DNA of 58,826 bases, from assembly GCA_902595855.1 (NCBI GenBank), contig CACJRY010000010.1, forward strand, positions 1 to 58,826, read 5' to 3'. Position 1 is the first letter of the stretch. Each line of letters begins with the position of its first letter. The position numbers and the translations under genes are program-made. Of this stretch, positions 26,982 through 36,074 are shown one piece after another. Source of the DNA: an uncultured Alphaproteobacteria bacterium. GTDB lineage: Bacteria; Pseudomonadota; Alphaproteobacteria; HIMB59; GCA-002718135. Under the pieces are notes generated by a model, which worked only from the letters and a program-made list of their open reading frames with translations, ran no database searches and was not told the DNA's origin.

Positions 26982-28312
26982 TTAAAAGCTTGTTTTAAAG
27001 TACTGTGAAGACTATCAAACATTTCATCAATTTGACCTTTATTAATTATAAATTGTGGACACAATACAATAGCAGGTCCTAAAGGTCTGCATATTAAACC
27101 GTTATCAATTGACATGTTTGCTACTTTATCACCCATATTTAGATGACCTTCAAAAGGTTCTTTTGTTTTTTTGTCTTTAACCATTTCAAGAGCAGCCATC
27201 AGTCCGATCCCTCTTGTTTCACCAATATGATCATACCCATTAAATTCATTAAGTCTTTCATGAAAATAAGGAGAAACACTTCTAACATTTTCTAATAAGC
27301 CTTCATTAATAATTACATCAATAGCTTTTAACGCTATTGCACATCCTACTGGATGCCCTCCTGCAGTAAAACCATGAGGGAACTCTTCTGCATCTTCAGA
27401 AACAGAAGTAAACTCATCTGCAAATTCTTTATTTACAATTACAGCGCCCATTGGAAAAAATCCTGCAGTTAGACATTTTGAAGAAATAATTATATCTGGT
27501 TTAATATTATACGTATCACATCCCCATAAGTTTCCAGTTCTTCCAAAGCCACAAATAACTTCGTCTGCAACAAAAGGTATTTCATATTTTTTTAATATTG
27601 GTTGAATTAAATCAAAATAATTTTTTGAAGGAGGAATTACACCGCCGGCACCTTGAACAGGCTCAGCAACAAAACCAGCAATTGTATCAGATCCTTCTTT
27701 TAAAATTAACTCCTCTAAATTATTTGCCATTCTTTTAGAAAATTCTTCTTCAGTTTCACCTGCGTTGCCAAATTTCCAATAGTGGGGACAATCAGCATGA
27801 ATAAATCCATCTAACGGTAATTGAAATTCTCCATTATATGGTTTACCTGTCATAGAAGCTGCTCCAAGTGTAACACCATGGTAGCCATTAATTCTTGTTA
27901 TAATTTTTCTTTTTTGAGGATTGCCTTTCCTTGCATGTAACATCCATAGCATTTTAACCATAGTGTCATTTGCTTCTGAACCGGAGTTACAAAGGAAAAC
28001 CCTTCCATCCTTAAATGGAGATACTTCAATAATCTTATCTGATAATTCTAATGTTTCTTCAGACAGTCTTCCAAATAAAGAGTGATAACCAGCAAATTTG
28101 GAATATTGTTTTTGAGCCACTTCTACTAATCCTGGGTGATCAAAGCCTGCACATGCATTCCAAAGTCCTGAATTTGCATCTAAATATTTCTTATCATGGA
28201 TATCATATACATAAATACCTTTGCCATGAGAAATAACTACAGGACCTCTTTCATTTAAGGTTTTTAGGTCTGTAAATCCGTATAAATGATGAGATTGATT
28301 TGATTTATGCAT
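26978..28312 (-). CDS. class III aminotransferase (omega-amino acid/amine type)
   Basis: PLP fold-type I enzyme. DANSGLWNACAGFDHP, FLCNSGSEANDTMVK, NGYHGVTLGAASMTG, FVAEPVQGAGGVIPP, FVADEVICGFGRTGNLWG and the lysine in IISSKCLTAGFFPMGAV define the class. The N-terminal LWNACAG-type block resembles omega-amino acid:pyruvate, taurine:pyruvate and polyamine aminotransferases; the amine donor cannot be assigned. It is divergent from an EamA gene (26-base gap), suggesting shared regulation. Confidence 0.88.
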   Translation of the reverse strand: MHKSNQSHHLYGFTDLKTLNERGPVVISHGKGIYVYDIHDKKYLDANSGLWNACAGFDHPGLVEVAQKQYSKFAGYHSLFGRLSEETLELSDKIIEVSPFKDGRVFLCNSGSEANDTMVKMLWMLHARKGNPQKRKIITRINGYHGVTLGAASMTGKPYNGEFQLPLDGFIHADCPHYWKFGNAGETEEEFSKRMANNLEELILKEGSDTIAGFVAEPVQGAGGVIPPSKNYFDLIQPILKKYEIPFVADEVICGFGRTGNLWGCDTYNIKPDIIISSKCLTAGFFPMGAVIVNKEFADEFTSVSEDAEEFPHGFTAGGHPVGCAIALKAIDVIINEGLLENVRSVSPYFHERLNEFNGYDHIGETRGIGLMAALEMVKDKKTKEPFEGHLNMGDKVANMSIDNGLICRPLGPAIVLCPQFIINKGQIDEMFDSLHSTLKQAFN

Positions 28313-28338
28313 ATTAAGGACTAAATATTTTTTTTATT

Positions 28339-29232
28339 ATGAAAAGCAAGTATATTCTATCTGCAGGGACAATTGGTATCGTTTTAATGATGCTCGGTCA
28401 ACTAAGCTTTGCAATAAATGATACATTAGTTAAGGATATTGTTGTTGACTCTAAAAATAATATGTCAGTAATAAATGTTATTTTTTTACGTGGCATAATT
28501 TCCACTTTCCTTATATTTTTATATTTAAAATATTATGAAAAAAAGAATATCATTAATATATTTAAAATTAGAAAATATCACCAACGAGGTCTTTTTGAAG
28601 TTTTAACTGCAATTTGTTTTTTTACTGGTTTAATTCTTTTACCCGTTGCAGAAGTTTATACCTTATTAATGACTAATCCTTTTTTTGTAACAATATTTGC
28701 TTTTATTTTTTTAAAAGAAAAAGTTGGTATACGGAGATGGGGTGCAGTAGTTATTGGATTTATAGGAGTTATATTTGTAATTAATCCTCAAAATTTGAAT
28801 TTTAATTTTTTATTTATTTTTCCCATTATAGCAGCAATTTTTTTAACCATTAGAGACATTGCAACAAAAGGAATTGCAACTAAAAATAATAGCTTTGAAA
28901 TTATATTTATTACATCAATATTAATGACGTTATTTTCAGGGATAGGATCTATATTTTTTGAATTTACTTTTAAATTTGAATATTTGCCAAATTTATTAAT
29001 TTCTAGTATTTTTTTAACAATTGCATATGTTTTTTCAGTTCTAACGATTTTTTATGCTCCACTATCACTAACAGCTTCATCAAGGTATACTGTTATAGTT
29101 TTTGGAATGTTATTTGGATATTTAATTTTAAACGAAATACCATCAATGAATATGATTATTGGAGCATTGATTATTAGTATAAGTGGATTGTTCGTAATTA
29201 ATAGACAAAAAAAACTTGGTAAAATTAAATAA
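28339..29232 (+). CDS. EamA-family (DMT) transporter
   Basis: Third EamA protein in this 5-kb stretch: ten helices, first repeat ending EVYTLLMTNPFFVTIFAFIF then LKEKVGIRRWGAVVIGFIGVIFVINPQ, second with LTASSRYTVIVFGMLFGYLIL and a basic tail. Divergent from the class III aminotransferase and ending 1 base before the bcp stop. Substrate unknown. Confidence 0.88.
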   Translation: MKSKYILSAGTIGIVLMMLGQLSFAINDTLVKDIVVDSKNNMSVINVIFLRGIISTFLIFLYLKYYEKKNIINIFKIRKYHQRGLFEVLTAICFFTGLILLPVAEVYTLLMTNPFFVTIFAFIFLKEKVGIRRWGAVVIGFIGVIFVINPQNLNFNFLFIFPIIAAIFLTIRDIATKGIATKNNSFEIIFITSILMTLFSGIGSIFFEFTFKFEYLPNLLISSIFLTIAYVFSVLTIFYAPLSLTASSRYTVIVFGMLFGYLILNEIPSMNMIIGALIISISGLFVINRQKKLGKIK

Positions 29233-29233
29233 A

Positions 29234-29683
29234 TTAAAGTTTGTTTTCTTTAATAAAAGAAATAACCTCTTCAACATGATCTTTTACTTTTACCTTGGAC
29301 CAACTATGTAATATTTTACCTTTTTTATCTAAAATGAATGTAGATCTATTGATACCAAAATACTTTTTTCCATACATAGATTTTTCTATCCATATACCCA
29401 GTTTATCACAAGCGGTTCCTGCATCAGTTCCTAAAGGATATTTTAATTTAAGTTTTTCAGCAAATTTTATATTTCGATCAACGTCATCTTTTGATGCGCC
29501 AATTATATCAAAACCTAACTTTTTAAACGTCGAGAGTTTTCTTTGAAAATCTGATACTTCAACAGAGCATCCGCTTGTAAGCGCTTTTGGATAAAAAAAT
29601 AAAACTGTTTTATTTTTCAAATTGGATGTGTCGAAATTAGTACCATCAGTAAGATGAAGTTTTATCTTAATTGCTTTACTCAT
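29234..29683 (-). CDS. bcp: peroxiredoxin of the Bcp/PrxQ family
   Basis: Thiol peroxidase: KTVLFFYPKALTSGCSVEVS carries the peroxidatic Cys in a TxxC context (TSGC, where Bcp usually has TPGC). Later GTDAGTACDKLGIW and GINRSTFILDKKGKIL match the family. Length 149 is normal. Two small membrane-protein genes lie just upstream on the same strand. Confidence 0.92.
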   Translation of the reverse strand: MSKAIKIKLHLTDGTNFDTSNLKNKTVLFFYPKALTSGCSVEVSDFQRKLSTFKKLGFDIIGASKDDVDRNIKFAEKLKLKYPLGTDAGTACDKLGIWIEKSMYGKKYFGINRSTFILDKKGKILHSWSKVKVKDHVEEVISFIKENKL

Positions 29684-29685
29684 TA

Positions 29686-29937
29686 CTAGTTATTATCACA
29701 TTTAGTTTTAAGCCATTTACCTGTAATTCCAACATTATTGATAATTTCTTTACTAGAATAATGACAAATATCTTCACCTCTATTTTTTACAATATAAACA
29801 TGATTTTTAGCATCAGAAATTAGTTTCCATTCATTTATAGGATCATAATAAAAAGTCTTGTAAGCATATATTCCTGCAATTGTGATAGCTGAAAGAGCAG
29901 ATAAAATAATACAGATGTGCGCTAATTTATAATTCAT
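29686..29937 (-). CDS. small membrane-anchored protein, tandem paralogue A
   Basis: 83 residues: one N-terminal transmembrane helix (about 8-27, ICIILSALSAITIAGIYAYK), then a soluble part with YYDPINEWKLISD, VYIVKNRGEDICHY and a last GKWLKTKCDNN. It is clearly homologous to the next gene upstream (same YDP-NEWKL, KNRGEDIC and GKW-KT-CDN blocks). The two conserved Cys suggest a disulfide or metal site on the periplasmic side if the helix is a signal anchor. Two bases separate the genes. No known family recognised. Confidence 0.7.
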   Translation of the reverse strand: MNYKLAHICIILSALSAITIAGIYAYKTFYYDPINEWKLISDAKNHVYIVKNRGEDICHYSSKEIINNVGITGKWLKTKCDNN

Positions 29938-29939
29938 AT

Positions 29940-30182
29940 CTAGTTATCACAGTGAGTTTTTACCCATTTTCCATCAATCATATTTGAAGTATTTGTATAG
30001 AGAAAACAAATATCTTCTCCTCTATTTTTTGCTACATAAACGTTCTCGTCGTCATCAGATACTAATTTCCATTCATTTTTGGGATCGTAGATAAATGTCT
30101 TATATGCAAATATGCCAGCGATACTGATAAAAGAAACAGCAATTAGTATTAGAGAGGTGTTTACAATTCTATTGTCCATCAT
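29940..30182 (-). CDS. small membrane-anchored protein, tandem paralogue B
   Basis: 80 residues: N-terminal helix LILIAVSFISIAGIFAYKTF, then YDPKNEWKLVSDDDENVYVA, KNRGEDICFLY and GKWVKTHCDN. It is a tandem duplicate of the gene at 29686-29937, with the ectodomain more conserved than the helix. It is in a minus-strand run ahead of paralogue A and bcp. Function unknown; the co-orientation with bcp hints at envelope or redox stress but is not evidence. Confidence 0.7.
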   Translation of the reverse strand: MMDNRIVNTSLILIAVSFISIAGIFAYKTFIYDPKNEWKLVSDDDENVYVAKNRGEDICFLYTNTSNMIDGKWVKTHCDN

Positions 30183-30224
30183 AATTTAATTAGTTAAAGT
30201 GATTCAAATATCAATATTTAGGGT

Positions 30225-30362
30225 TTATTTTTTAGCGCTAGTTGCCAAAAGCAGAGGTACTATCATTACTAAAGTCATTAATACTGATGGATTAAATAAC
30301 CAATATAATAATCCTATTGAAAAAATTAATAACCAAAATTCATTTTTTTTAAAAATTTGCAT
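30225..30362 (-). CDS. 45-residue hydrophobic small protein
   Basis: ATG at 30362, TAA at 30225-30227. The product begins MQIFKKNEFWLLIFSIGLL and continues into a second hydrophobic segment (VLMTLVMIVPLLLATSAKK). The layout of basic N-terminus, two short helices split by an N-P turn, and basic C-terminus is typical of a real small membrane protein. It fills the otherwise empty 217-base gap between the SRAP gene and paralogue B on the same strand. No homology is recognised. Confidence 0.45.
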   Translation of the reverse strand: MQIFKKNEFWLLIFSIGLLYWLFNPSVLMTLVMIVPLLLATSAKK

Positions 30363-30399
30363 AGATTTCTATTAAAGAAAAAAAAAATATTTTCTATTA

Positions 30400-31059
30400 T
30401 TAATTTATTGGCTCAATGCATTTAACATCATTATTCTGAGGATTATTGACATATTTAGATACCTCATGAAATTTTAAATGCATATCTCTATCACTTGTTA
30501 TTTTATCATTTATGATTTGATCACTTCTTTCTCTGTCCATATAGTCAGAAGCCTCATTAGAATTTAATATTATTGGCATTCTGTTATGTATGTGTTTAAT
30601 TTTTGAGTCAGCATGACGGGTTATAATTGAAAAAACCCTAACTTTTTTATCATCTTTTAATTCTTTTCTCCAAATACCGGCAAGATAAATTAATTCTCCG
30701 TCACCAAGTTGAATAAAATATGGTATTTTTTGATTACCGTTATTTTTCCATTCATAATAACCATTAATTGGAATGATACATTTTCTTTTTGTGAATGATT
30801 CTTTGAAAAGTAGTTTGTCATTGATTGTTTCAATTCTACTATTTATAACTGTTTGATTTTGATTAGTAGTTTTATTTACAAAACTATAACCCCAATTACT
30901 TTCTAAAATATAATTATAATAATTATAATTTAGAATTATATTAATATTTTGTCCTGGAGTTACGTTGTAAGAATTTAATTTATTTTCAATTTTATTTTTT
31001 AAGTCAAAAATTTTATTAAGTTTTTCATGATGCTTATAGCTTGCAAACCTTCCACACAT
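30400..31059 (-). CDS. yedK: SRAP/HMCES-type abasic-site peptidase (YedK family)
   Basis: Forms a protective thiazolidine crosslink to abasic sites in single-stranded DNA. The catalytic Cys is residue 2 (MCGRFAS); NSRIETI, IPINGYYEWK (catalytic Glu) and ITRHADSKIKHIHNRMPIIL (catalytic His) are all present. Length 219 is normal. The start shares one base with the stop of the DUF4864 gene. Confidence 0.94.
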   Translation of the reverse strand: MCGRFASYKHHEKLNKIFDLKNKIENKLNSYNVTPGQNINIILNYNYYNYILESNWGYSFVNKTTNQNQTVINSRIETINDKLLFKESFTKRKCIIPINGYYEWKNNGNQKIPYFIQLGDGELIYLAGIWRKELKDDKKVRVFSIITRHADSKIKHIHNRMPIILNSNEASDYMDRERSDQIINDKITSDRDMHLKFHEVSKYVNNPQNNDVKCIEPIN

Positions 31060-31517
31060 TAGGAGGAAGTAGATAAAGGCATTGGAGTTGAAACAGCTGT
31101 TGTCATCCAGCAGTTTTGATAAATTCCCTCTTCATTTACTTTGTTAAGAGTCCACTTAAAGCCATACATTCTTCCATCCTCTGCAGTTAACTCTATAAAG
31201 AAATAGGCAATATCTTCCTCTAATTTTACATCTAGTATATCATGCTTTAAATGATTGAGCATTACAGCATAGGATGGTGCATACATCATTCTAGTAAACT
31301 TTTGAATGGGTCCAGTATATGCCCTATTTGAAGGGTGCGCAAACTCCCATGTCTGCTCTATGCCTGCATTTTTATATGGATCATCATTTTTCATTAGTGA
31401 AGATAACTGGATTGAAATAACATCCTCAGGTTTTATATCAGGTTTTGGTTTTATGATTTCAGCAAAAACAGATGTGGTGAATAATATAATAAATGTTATT
31501 GTTATTGTTGAGTGCAT
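31059..31517 (-). CDS. DUF4864 domain exported protein
   Basis: Signal peptide (about 1-19), then EDVISIQLSSLMKNDDPY, WEFAHPSNRAYTGPIQKFTRM and FFIELTAEDGRMYGFKWTL. The combination of Q-x-x-A/S-L, FASPxNRxxTGPxxRFxxMV-like and Y-x-L blocks is what defines DUF4864, mostly found in alphaproteobacteria; function unknown. It overlaps the SRAP gene by one base. Confidence 0.78.
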   Translation of the reverse strand: MHSTITITFIILFTTSVFAEIIKPKPDIKPEDVISIQLSSLMKNDDPYKNAGIEQTWEFAHPSNRAYTGPIQKFTRMMYAPSYAVMLNHLKHDILDVKLEEDIAYFFIELTAEDGRMYGFKWTLNKVNEEGIYQNCWMTTAVSTPMPLSTSS

Positions 31518-31552
31518 TACTTAAATTTAGTTTATTTTAATTATTTTACAAT

Positions 31553-32152
31553 ATGAGTATATATGAATTTTTACAAGGATTTATAATTGGATCATCACTA
31601 ATTATAGCCATTGGTCCTCAAAATTTATTTGTAATAAATCAAGGTTTAAAAAAAAATTATACATTAGTTGTTGTAATAATTTGTAGTCTCTCAGATAGCT
31701 TATTAATAATTTGCGGCATTTATCTATCTAATAGCATATTAAATTTTAATGAATCATTGATTATATTTATGAAATTTATCGGTGGAGTATGGTTAATTTT
31801 CTATGGAATAATGAAAATAAAAAATGCAAAAAATCATATAATTGAAAATAAGGAATTTAAAAAATTAGGCTTAAAAGGTGTAATCGTTACAACACTGGCA
31901 ATTACTTATGCTAATCCTCACGTTTATCTAGACACAGTTGTATTACTTGGATCAATTTCAGCCAATTTTTATAGTAAAATATCTTTTGGATCAGGCGCAA
32001 TAATTGCAAGTTTTGTTTTTTTCTTTAGTTTAGGTTATTTTTCAAATTTTTTATCAAAATTTGTTAATTCTAAAAAAGTTTGGTTTTACATTGATAATAC
32101 TATGGGTGTTTTAATGTTATTTTATGGTTTATTTTTTATTTTCATTAATTAA
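31553..32152 (+). CDS. LysE/ArgO family amino acid exporter
   Basis: Six-helix exporter. GFIIGSSLIIAIGPQNLFVI has the GPQN motif of LysE, and TLAITYANPHVYLDTVVLLG matches the LysE/ArgO subgroup (NPHxYLDT). Probable substrates are basic amino acids; this is inference from the subfamily. The 3' end overlaps the convergent fusion gene by 24 bases. Confidence 0.9.
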   Translation: MSIYEFLQGFIIGSSLIIAIGPQNLFVINQGLKKNYTLVVVIICSLSDSLLIICGIYLSNSILNFNESLIIFMKFIGGVWLIFYGIMKIKNAKNHIIENKEFKKLGLKGVIVTTLAITYANPHVYLDTVVLLGSISANFYSKISFGSGAIIASFVFFFSLGYFSNFLSKFVNSKKVWFYIDNTMGVLMLFYGLFFIFIN

Positions 32153-35143
32153 AAATTCACTAATTTCTCTACAAACAAAATTAACATTATCTTTATTAAA
32201 AACCATTGGGGGTTTAATTTTTATCACATTATTGCACGGCCCATCAGTACTTAATAAAATTCCTTTATGTCGCAAATGATTAATTAAATTTTTTGCTAGT
32301 ATCGAATTAGGAATTAAAGGATTCCCTTTTCTGATTAAATCAATACCAATAAACAAACCTCTACCACTGATATCACTTATGAAATTAGGAAATTTTAATT
32401 TTAATTTATTTAATTCTCTAATAAAATAATTTCCAGTTAATGCTGCGTTATCTTGCAATTTTTCATTCTCTATAACATCTAATACGGCATTTCCTACTGC
32501 ACAGGATACTGGATTACCTCCAAATGAATTAAAATATTCCATTCCATTATTAAAAGTATTTGCTATTTTTTCAGTGGTGATGACTGCAGCAATAGGATGT
32601 CCATTACCCATAGGTTTTCCTAGAGTTACAATATCAGGAATAACACCATGCTCTTCAAAAGCCCAAAAGTTATTTCCAACTCTCCCAAAACCAGTTTGAA
32701 CTTCATCTGCTATACAAAGTGCATTTTTTTGTCTTACATATCTAAAAATATTTTTTAAGTAATTTTTAGGTAATATTACCTGACCTCCACAACCTAATAT
32801 ACTTTCAAAGAAAAAGCAGGATAATTTGTTTTTTTTATTAAAATTTTTATCAATTTGTTCTTTAGCCTCATCAATATATCTTTTAATCCAATCTTTACTT
32901 TTTGCAGTCCATTTACCCCTAATACGATCAGGCATTCTTAATACGTGAATATAATTTTTTTTACCTTCACCGCCAGTACTTTTAAATTTATAGGGACTTA
33001 TATCAATTAAGGAATTTGTATGCCCATGATATGCATTATCCATAACTAAGACATCTGTAGCTTTAGTGTATGTTTTAGCAATTCGTAATGCTAAATCATT
33101 TGCTTCTGAGCCTGTGCAAACAAAAAATATTTTATTTAGTTTTTTGGGAAAAGTTTTTAACAATCTGTCACTGTATTCATTAATAATTTTATAAAGATAC
33201 CTGGTATTTGTATTCATTTTAAGATTTTGACTCACCATAGCATTGTGAACATATTCATTTGAATGTCCGACGTGAGAAATATTATTCACACAATCAAGAT
33301 ATTTTCTTCCATTTTCATCATAAAAGAACTGGTCTTTAGCTTCTAACATATGAAGTGGCTCTTGGTATGAAATTGATAAGTTTAAGCCAATATTCTTCTT
33401 TCTTTGAGATAAAAGATTTTTTATTTTAGATTTATTTGTAAAAAAAGTCTCAGGAATTTTTAAGATAATGTTTGGGTCAGGTGAAATTTGCTCCCAAATT
33501 TTGATTAAATATTCTTCTCCAACCCCAGGAAAATTATCCACTTCATTTAAAAGTGTGGTCATAATTTGAAAATGTAAATGCGGTGGCCAATTACCATTAA
33601 CCTTGTAATCTCCAATTTCACCTATCCAATCACCTTTTTTTATTGACTGTCCAGCTTTTAGTTTTTTCAAACATTTTTCAGATAAGTGACCATACAAGGT
33701 AAAAAATTTATAATTATTAATTTTATGTTCTAAAATAACAGTAGGACCATAATCGTATTTAAAATCGTTATTATGCAAAATTTTAACTTTTCCATTTAAA
33801 GGGGACCTAACAATAGTATTTTCATTAACAAAGATATCTATACCTAAATGAATATCTCTTCTCTCAGCAGAATTAAGAGATGATATATAGTGATTACTTT
33901 TATAAACTTTTCTTTTCTCTTTATACAAACCAACACCAACGCCGTTATTTAGAAATTTTTCTACTAATTTGTTTAGTTTGCTGTTGGATGGATTGAACTT
34001 AAGTAAGGTGCTTTTTTTATCAAAATGAACAATTTTTTTATTAACTTCATTTAGATCAAAATCAAAAATATTTCCAAATTGTTGACTTTTGAGGAGTTGT
34101 AACTTTTGACTAAAATTACTGATAGGTTCTTGATTACAAATACTCCTAATTACAGCAATAAAAAAATAAGGATCAATTTTATTTAGTTTAAAGATTAAAT
34201 CCCATGCATTCTTTTCACTGATACTGAGATATTTATTATCAGGATATTTCTTTCGTTGTTTAGCTGCCATTACTAGAGTAATTGCTAATCGGGATTTAAC
34301 TAAACCTAACAAAGAATAAATTTCATCATCTCTAATAGGATAAATTTTATTATATGAGCTAATAATATTATGAAGAGTATCAAAAAAATTTTGACTTTTC
34401 ATTAAAGCATATGAAAGAGCTATAGCAAGATCATTTATTGAAGGTGCATAAATTGAATCACCAAAGTCAATCAAACCAACTATTTTATGATTTTTAACGA
34501 CTATATTGTAGTCATTAGGATCACCATGAGTAACAGAATATTTTAAGTTCCTTTTATTTTTTTGAACAAATTTTTCATGATGATTAATTGCTTCTATAAT
34601 TTCATTTTTTTTCAAACCACTAAACAAATTAATAAATTTTTTTACCCATCTTATATTTGAAGGGTCCCATTCAAATTTTCGAATTGCTTGCCTATTCATA
34701 AAACTATCCAACTGTTTCGATTGTAAGGCTAATAATTCTCCTAATGATTTTTCTATAGCAATATTAACTTTTGATTTCGCATACATATTTCCATGTATGT
34801 AAGTTAGAATTCTAACAGCACACTTTCTATGTTTTTTGTCTTGGTAAAATAAAATTTTTTTATGTAAGATTTTAGGATAGATTTCTTTTAATCTTCTATT
34901 GGATCTTAGATGTTTAATTAATAAATCCTGATATTCTAACTGCTTTAAGGATTCTTTTGGATTAGAGATTTTAACAACATAATTTTTATTGTCATCTAAT
35001 TTAATATGAAAGTTTATATCTCTTTCACTATTTAATCTTGATAATTTGAAATTCTTTGATTTAAAAAAATTATAATTTTTTTTTAACCATAGGGAGAATT
35101 TTTTAGCATCAATTAAAGGTGGTTGTTCATCAAAAACTGACAT
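32129..35143 (-). CDS. trifunctional fusion: APH-type kinase, M23 peptidase-like and class III aminotransferase/phospholyase
   Basis: 1004 residues in three modules. (1) About 1-330: aminoglycoside/hydroxylysine-kinase-like domain with [11 protein letters not shown] (catalytic HGDxN, about 205) and LIDFGD. (2) About 420-550: M23 fold with zinc ligands HLGID (about 430) and HLHF (about 523), plus the GHL block LYGHLSE. (3) About 590-1004: class III aminotransferase with [32 protein letters not shown] and the PLP lysine in [14 protein letters not shown] (about 841). The third module resembles AGXT2L-type ammoniophospholyases (phosphoethanolamine, phosphohydroxylysine). Kinase plus phospholyase suggests phosphorylation of an amino alcohol followed by elimination of phosphate and ammonia. 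All active-site motifs look intact. Confidence 0.9.
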   Translation of the reverse strand: MSVFDEQPPLIDAKKFSLWLKKNYNFFKSKNFKLSRLNSERDINFHIKLDDNKNYVVKISNPKESLKQLEYQDLLIKHLRSNRRLKEIYPKILHKKILFYQDKKHRKCAVRILTYIHGNMYAKSKVNIAIEKSLGELLALQSKQLDSFMNRQAIRKFEWDPSNIRWVKKFINLFSGLKKNEIIEAINHHEKFVQKNKRNLKYSVTHGDPNDYNIVVKNHKIVGLIDFGDSIYAPSINDLAIALSYALMKSQNFFDTLHNIISSYNKIYPIRDDEIYSLLGLVKSRLAITLVMAAKQRKKYPDNKYLSISEKNAWDLIFKLNKIDPYFFIAVIRSICNQEPISNFSQKLQLLKSQQFGNIFDFDLNEVNKKIVHFDKKSTLLKFNPSNSKLNKLVEKFLNNGVGVGLYKEKRKVYKSNHYISSLNSAERRDIHLGIDIFVNENTIVRSPLNGKVKILHNNDFKYDYGPTVILEHKINNYKFFTLYGHLSEKCLKKLKAGQSIKKGDWIGEIGDYKVNGNWPPHLHFQIMTTLLNEVDNFPGVGEEYLIKIWEQISPDPNIILKIPETFFTNKSKIKNLLSQRKKNIGLNLSISYQEPLHMLEAKDQFFYDENGRKYLDCVNNISHVGHSNEYVHNAMVSQNLKMNTNTRYLYKIINEYSDRLLKTFPKKLNKIFFVCTGSEANDLALRIAKTYTKATDVLVMDNAYHGHTNSLIDISPYKFKSTGGEGKKNYIHVLRMPDRIRGKWTAKSKDWIKRYIDEAKEQIDKNFNKKNKLSCFFFESILGCGGQVILPKNYLKNIFRYVRQKNALCIADEVQTGFGRVGNNFWAFEEHGVIPDIVTLGKPMGNGHPIAAVITTEKIANTFNNGMEYFNSFGGNPVSCAVGNAVLDVIENEKLQDNAALTGNYFIRELNKLKLKFPNFISDISGRGLFIGIDLIRKGNPLIPNSILAKNLINHLRHKGILLSTDGPCNNVIKIKPPMVFNKDNVNFVCREISEFLINENKK

Positions 35144-35162
35144 ATTAATGGTATATATTTAT

Positions 35163-36074
35163 ATGAAACAAATTAAAAATAATTTTATATTCTTTGGAGC
35201 CGTTCATCAAGATTTTGTTTTTGAATTAAAAAATGAATTGATAAAATACAGAACAAATCCAGTTAATCATTATGAAAGTTATGGAGGAGTTGCTCATAAT
35301 GTCGCAAAGGTTATAGCAGCAAGGGAAAAAGTATCATTAGCTTCAATTAATGCAGATAATGAAACTATAAATTACTTAAGGAAAAATAAAATTGAATTTT
35401 TTAATCTTAATAAAAAAATTCAAAAAAGATATTATGCTGTTTTATTAAATAAATTTAAAAAATTACAATTAGGAATAGCCAATACTGATGCTTATGAACA
35501 GTGTGAAATAAAATCTCTTAATTTTAGATTAAAGAACAAACAAATAATCATTGATTTAAATTTTTCAGAAAAAACAACAAAAAATATAATAGATAAATAT
35601 TTTAAAAATAACAAAATAATAATTTGTGGTACTTCACTTTTTAAAATTTATAAAATTAAAAGTCATTTGAATAAAATAGATTGTTTAATACTAAATAAAG
35701 AAGAATTATTTAATTTAACAAATATACGAAGCATTCCTGAATCTATAAAATATATTGCTAAAAAAAACCCAAATATTAATTTAATAGTTTCTAATGGCGC
35801 TAATAAAACATATGGATATGAATTATCCAATGTTGTATCAGTTAAACCCCCTAAAATTAAAGTCTTAAATGAAAATGGTGCAGGAGATTCTATGGCTGGA
35901 AATTATATTTATTATCGATATAAAAATTTTTCATTAGAAAAATCTTTATCATTAGGTGTGGCAACTGGAACTTTACATGCTAAAATTAAGAAAAATATTC
36001 AGTTTAAAGAAGTTGATATCAAAAAAATTATTAAAAAAATAAAAATTCAAAAGGAAAACATAAATGTTAAGTAA
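35163..36074 (+). CDS. psuK: PfkB-family kinase, probable pseudouridine kinase
   Basis: Ribokinase-like fold: N-terminal FIFFGAVHQDFVFEL, HYESYGGVAHNVAKVIA and the C-terminal anion hole NENGAGDSMAGNYIY. It overlaps psuG by 11 bases, and pairing with psuG is the reason for calling it PsuK (pseudouridine to pseudouridine 5'-phosphate). An in-frame ATG at 35148 would add five residues; the ATG at 35163 is the more normal start. It is divergent from the fusion gene. Confidence 0.85.
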   Translation: MKQIKNNFIFFGAVHQDFVFELKNELIKYRTNPVNHYESYGGVAHNVAKVIAAREKVSLASINADNETINYLRKNKIEFFNLNKKIQKRYYAVLLNKFKKLQLGIANTDAYEQCEIKSLNFRLKNKQIIIDLNFSEKTTKNIIDKYFKNNKIIICGTSLFKIYKIKSHLNKIDCLILNKEELFNLTNIRSIPESIKYIAKKNPNINLIVSNGANKTYGYELSNVVSVKPPKIKVLNENGAGDSMAGNYIYYRYKNFSLEKSLSLGVATGTLHAKIKKNIQFKEVDIKKIIKKIKIQKENINVK

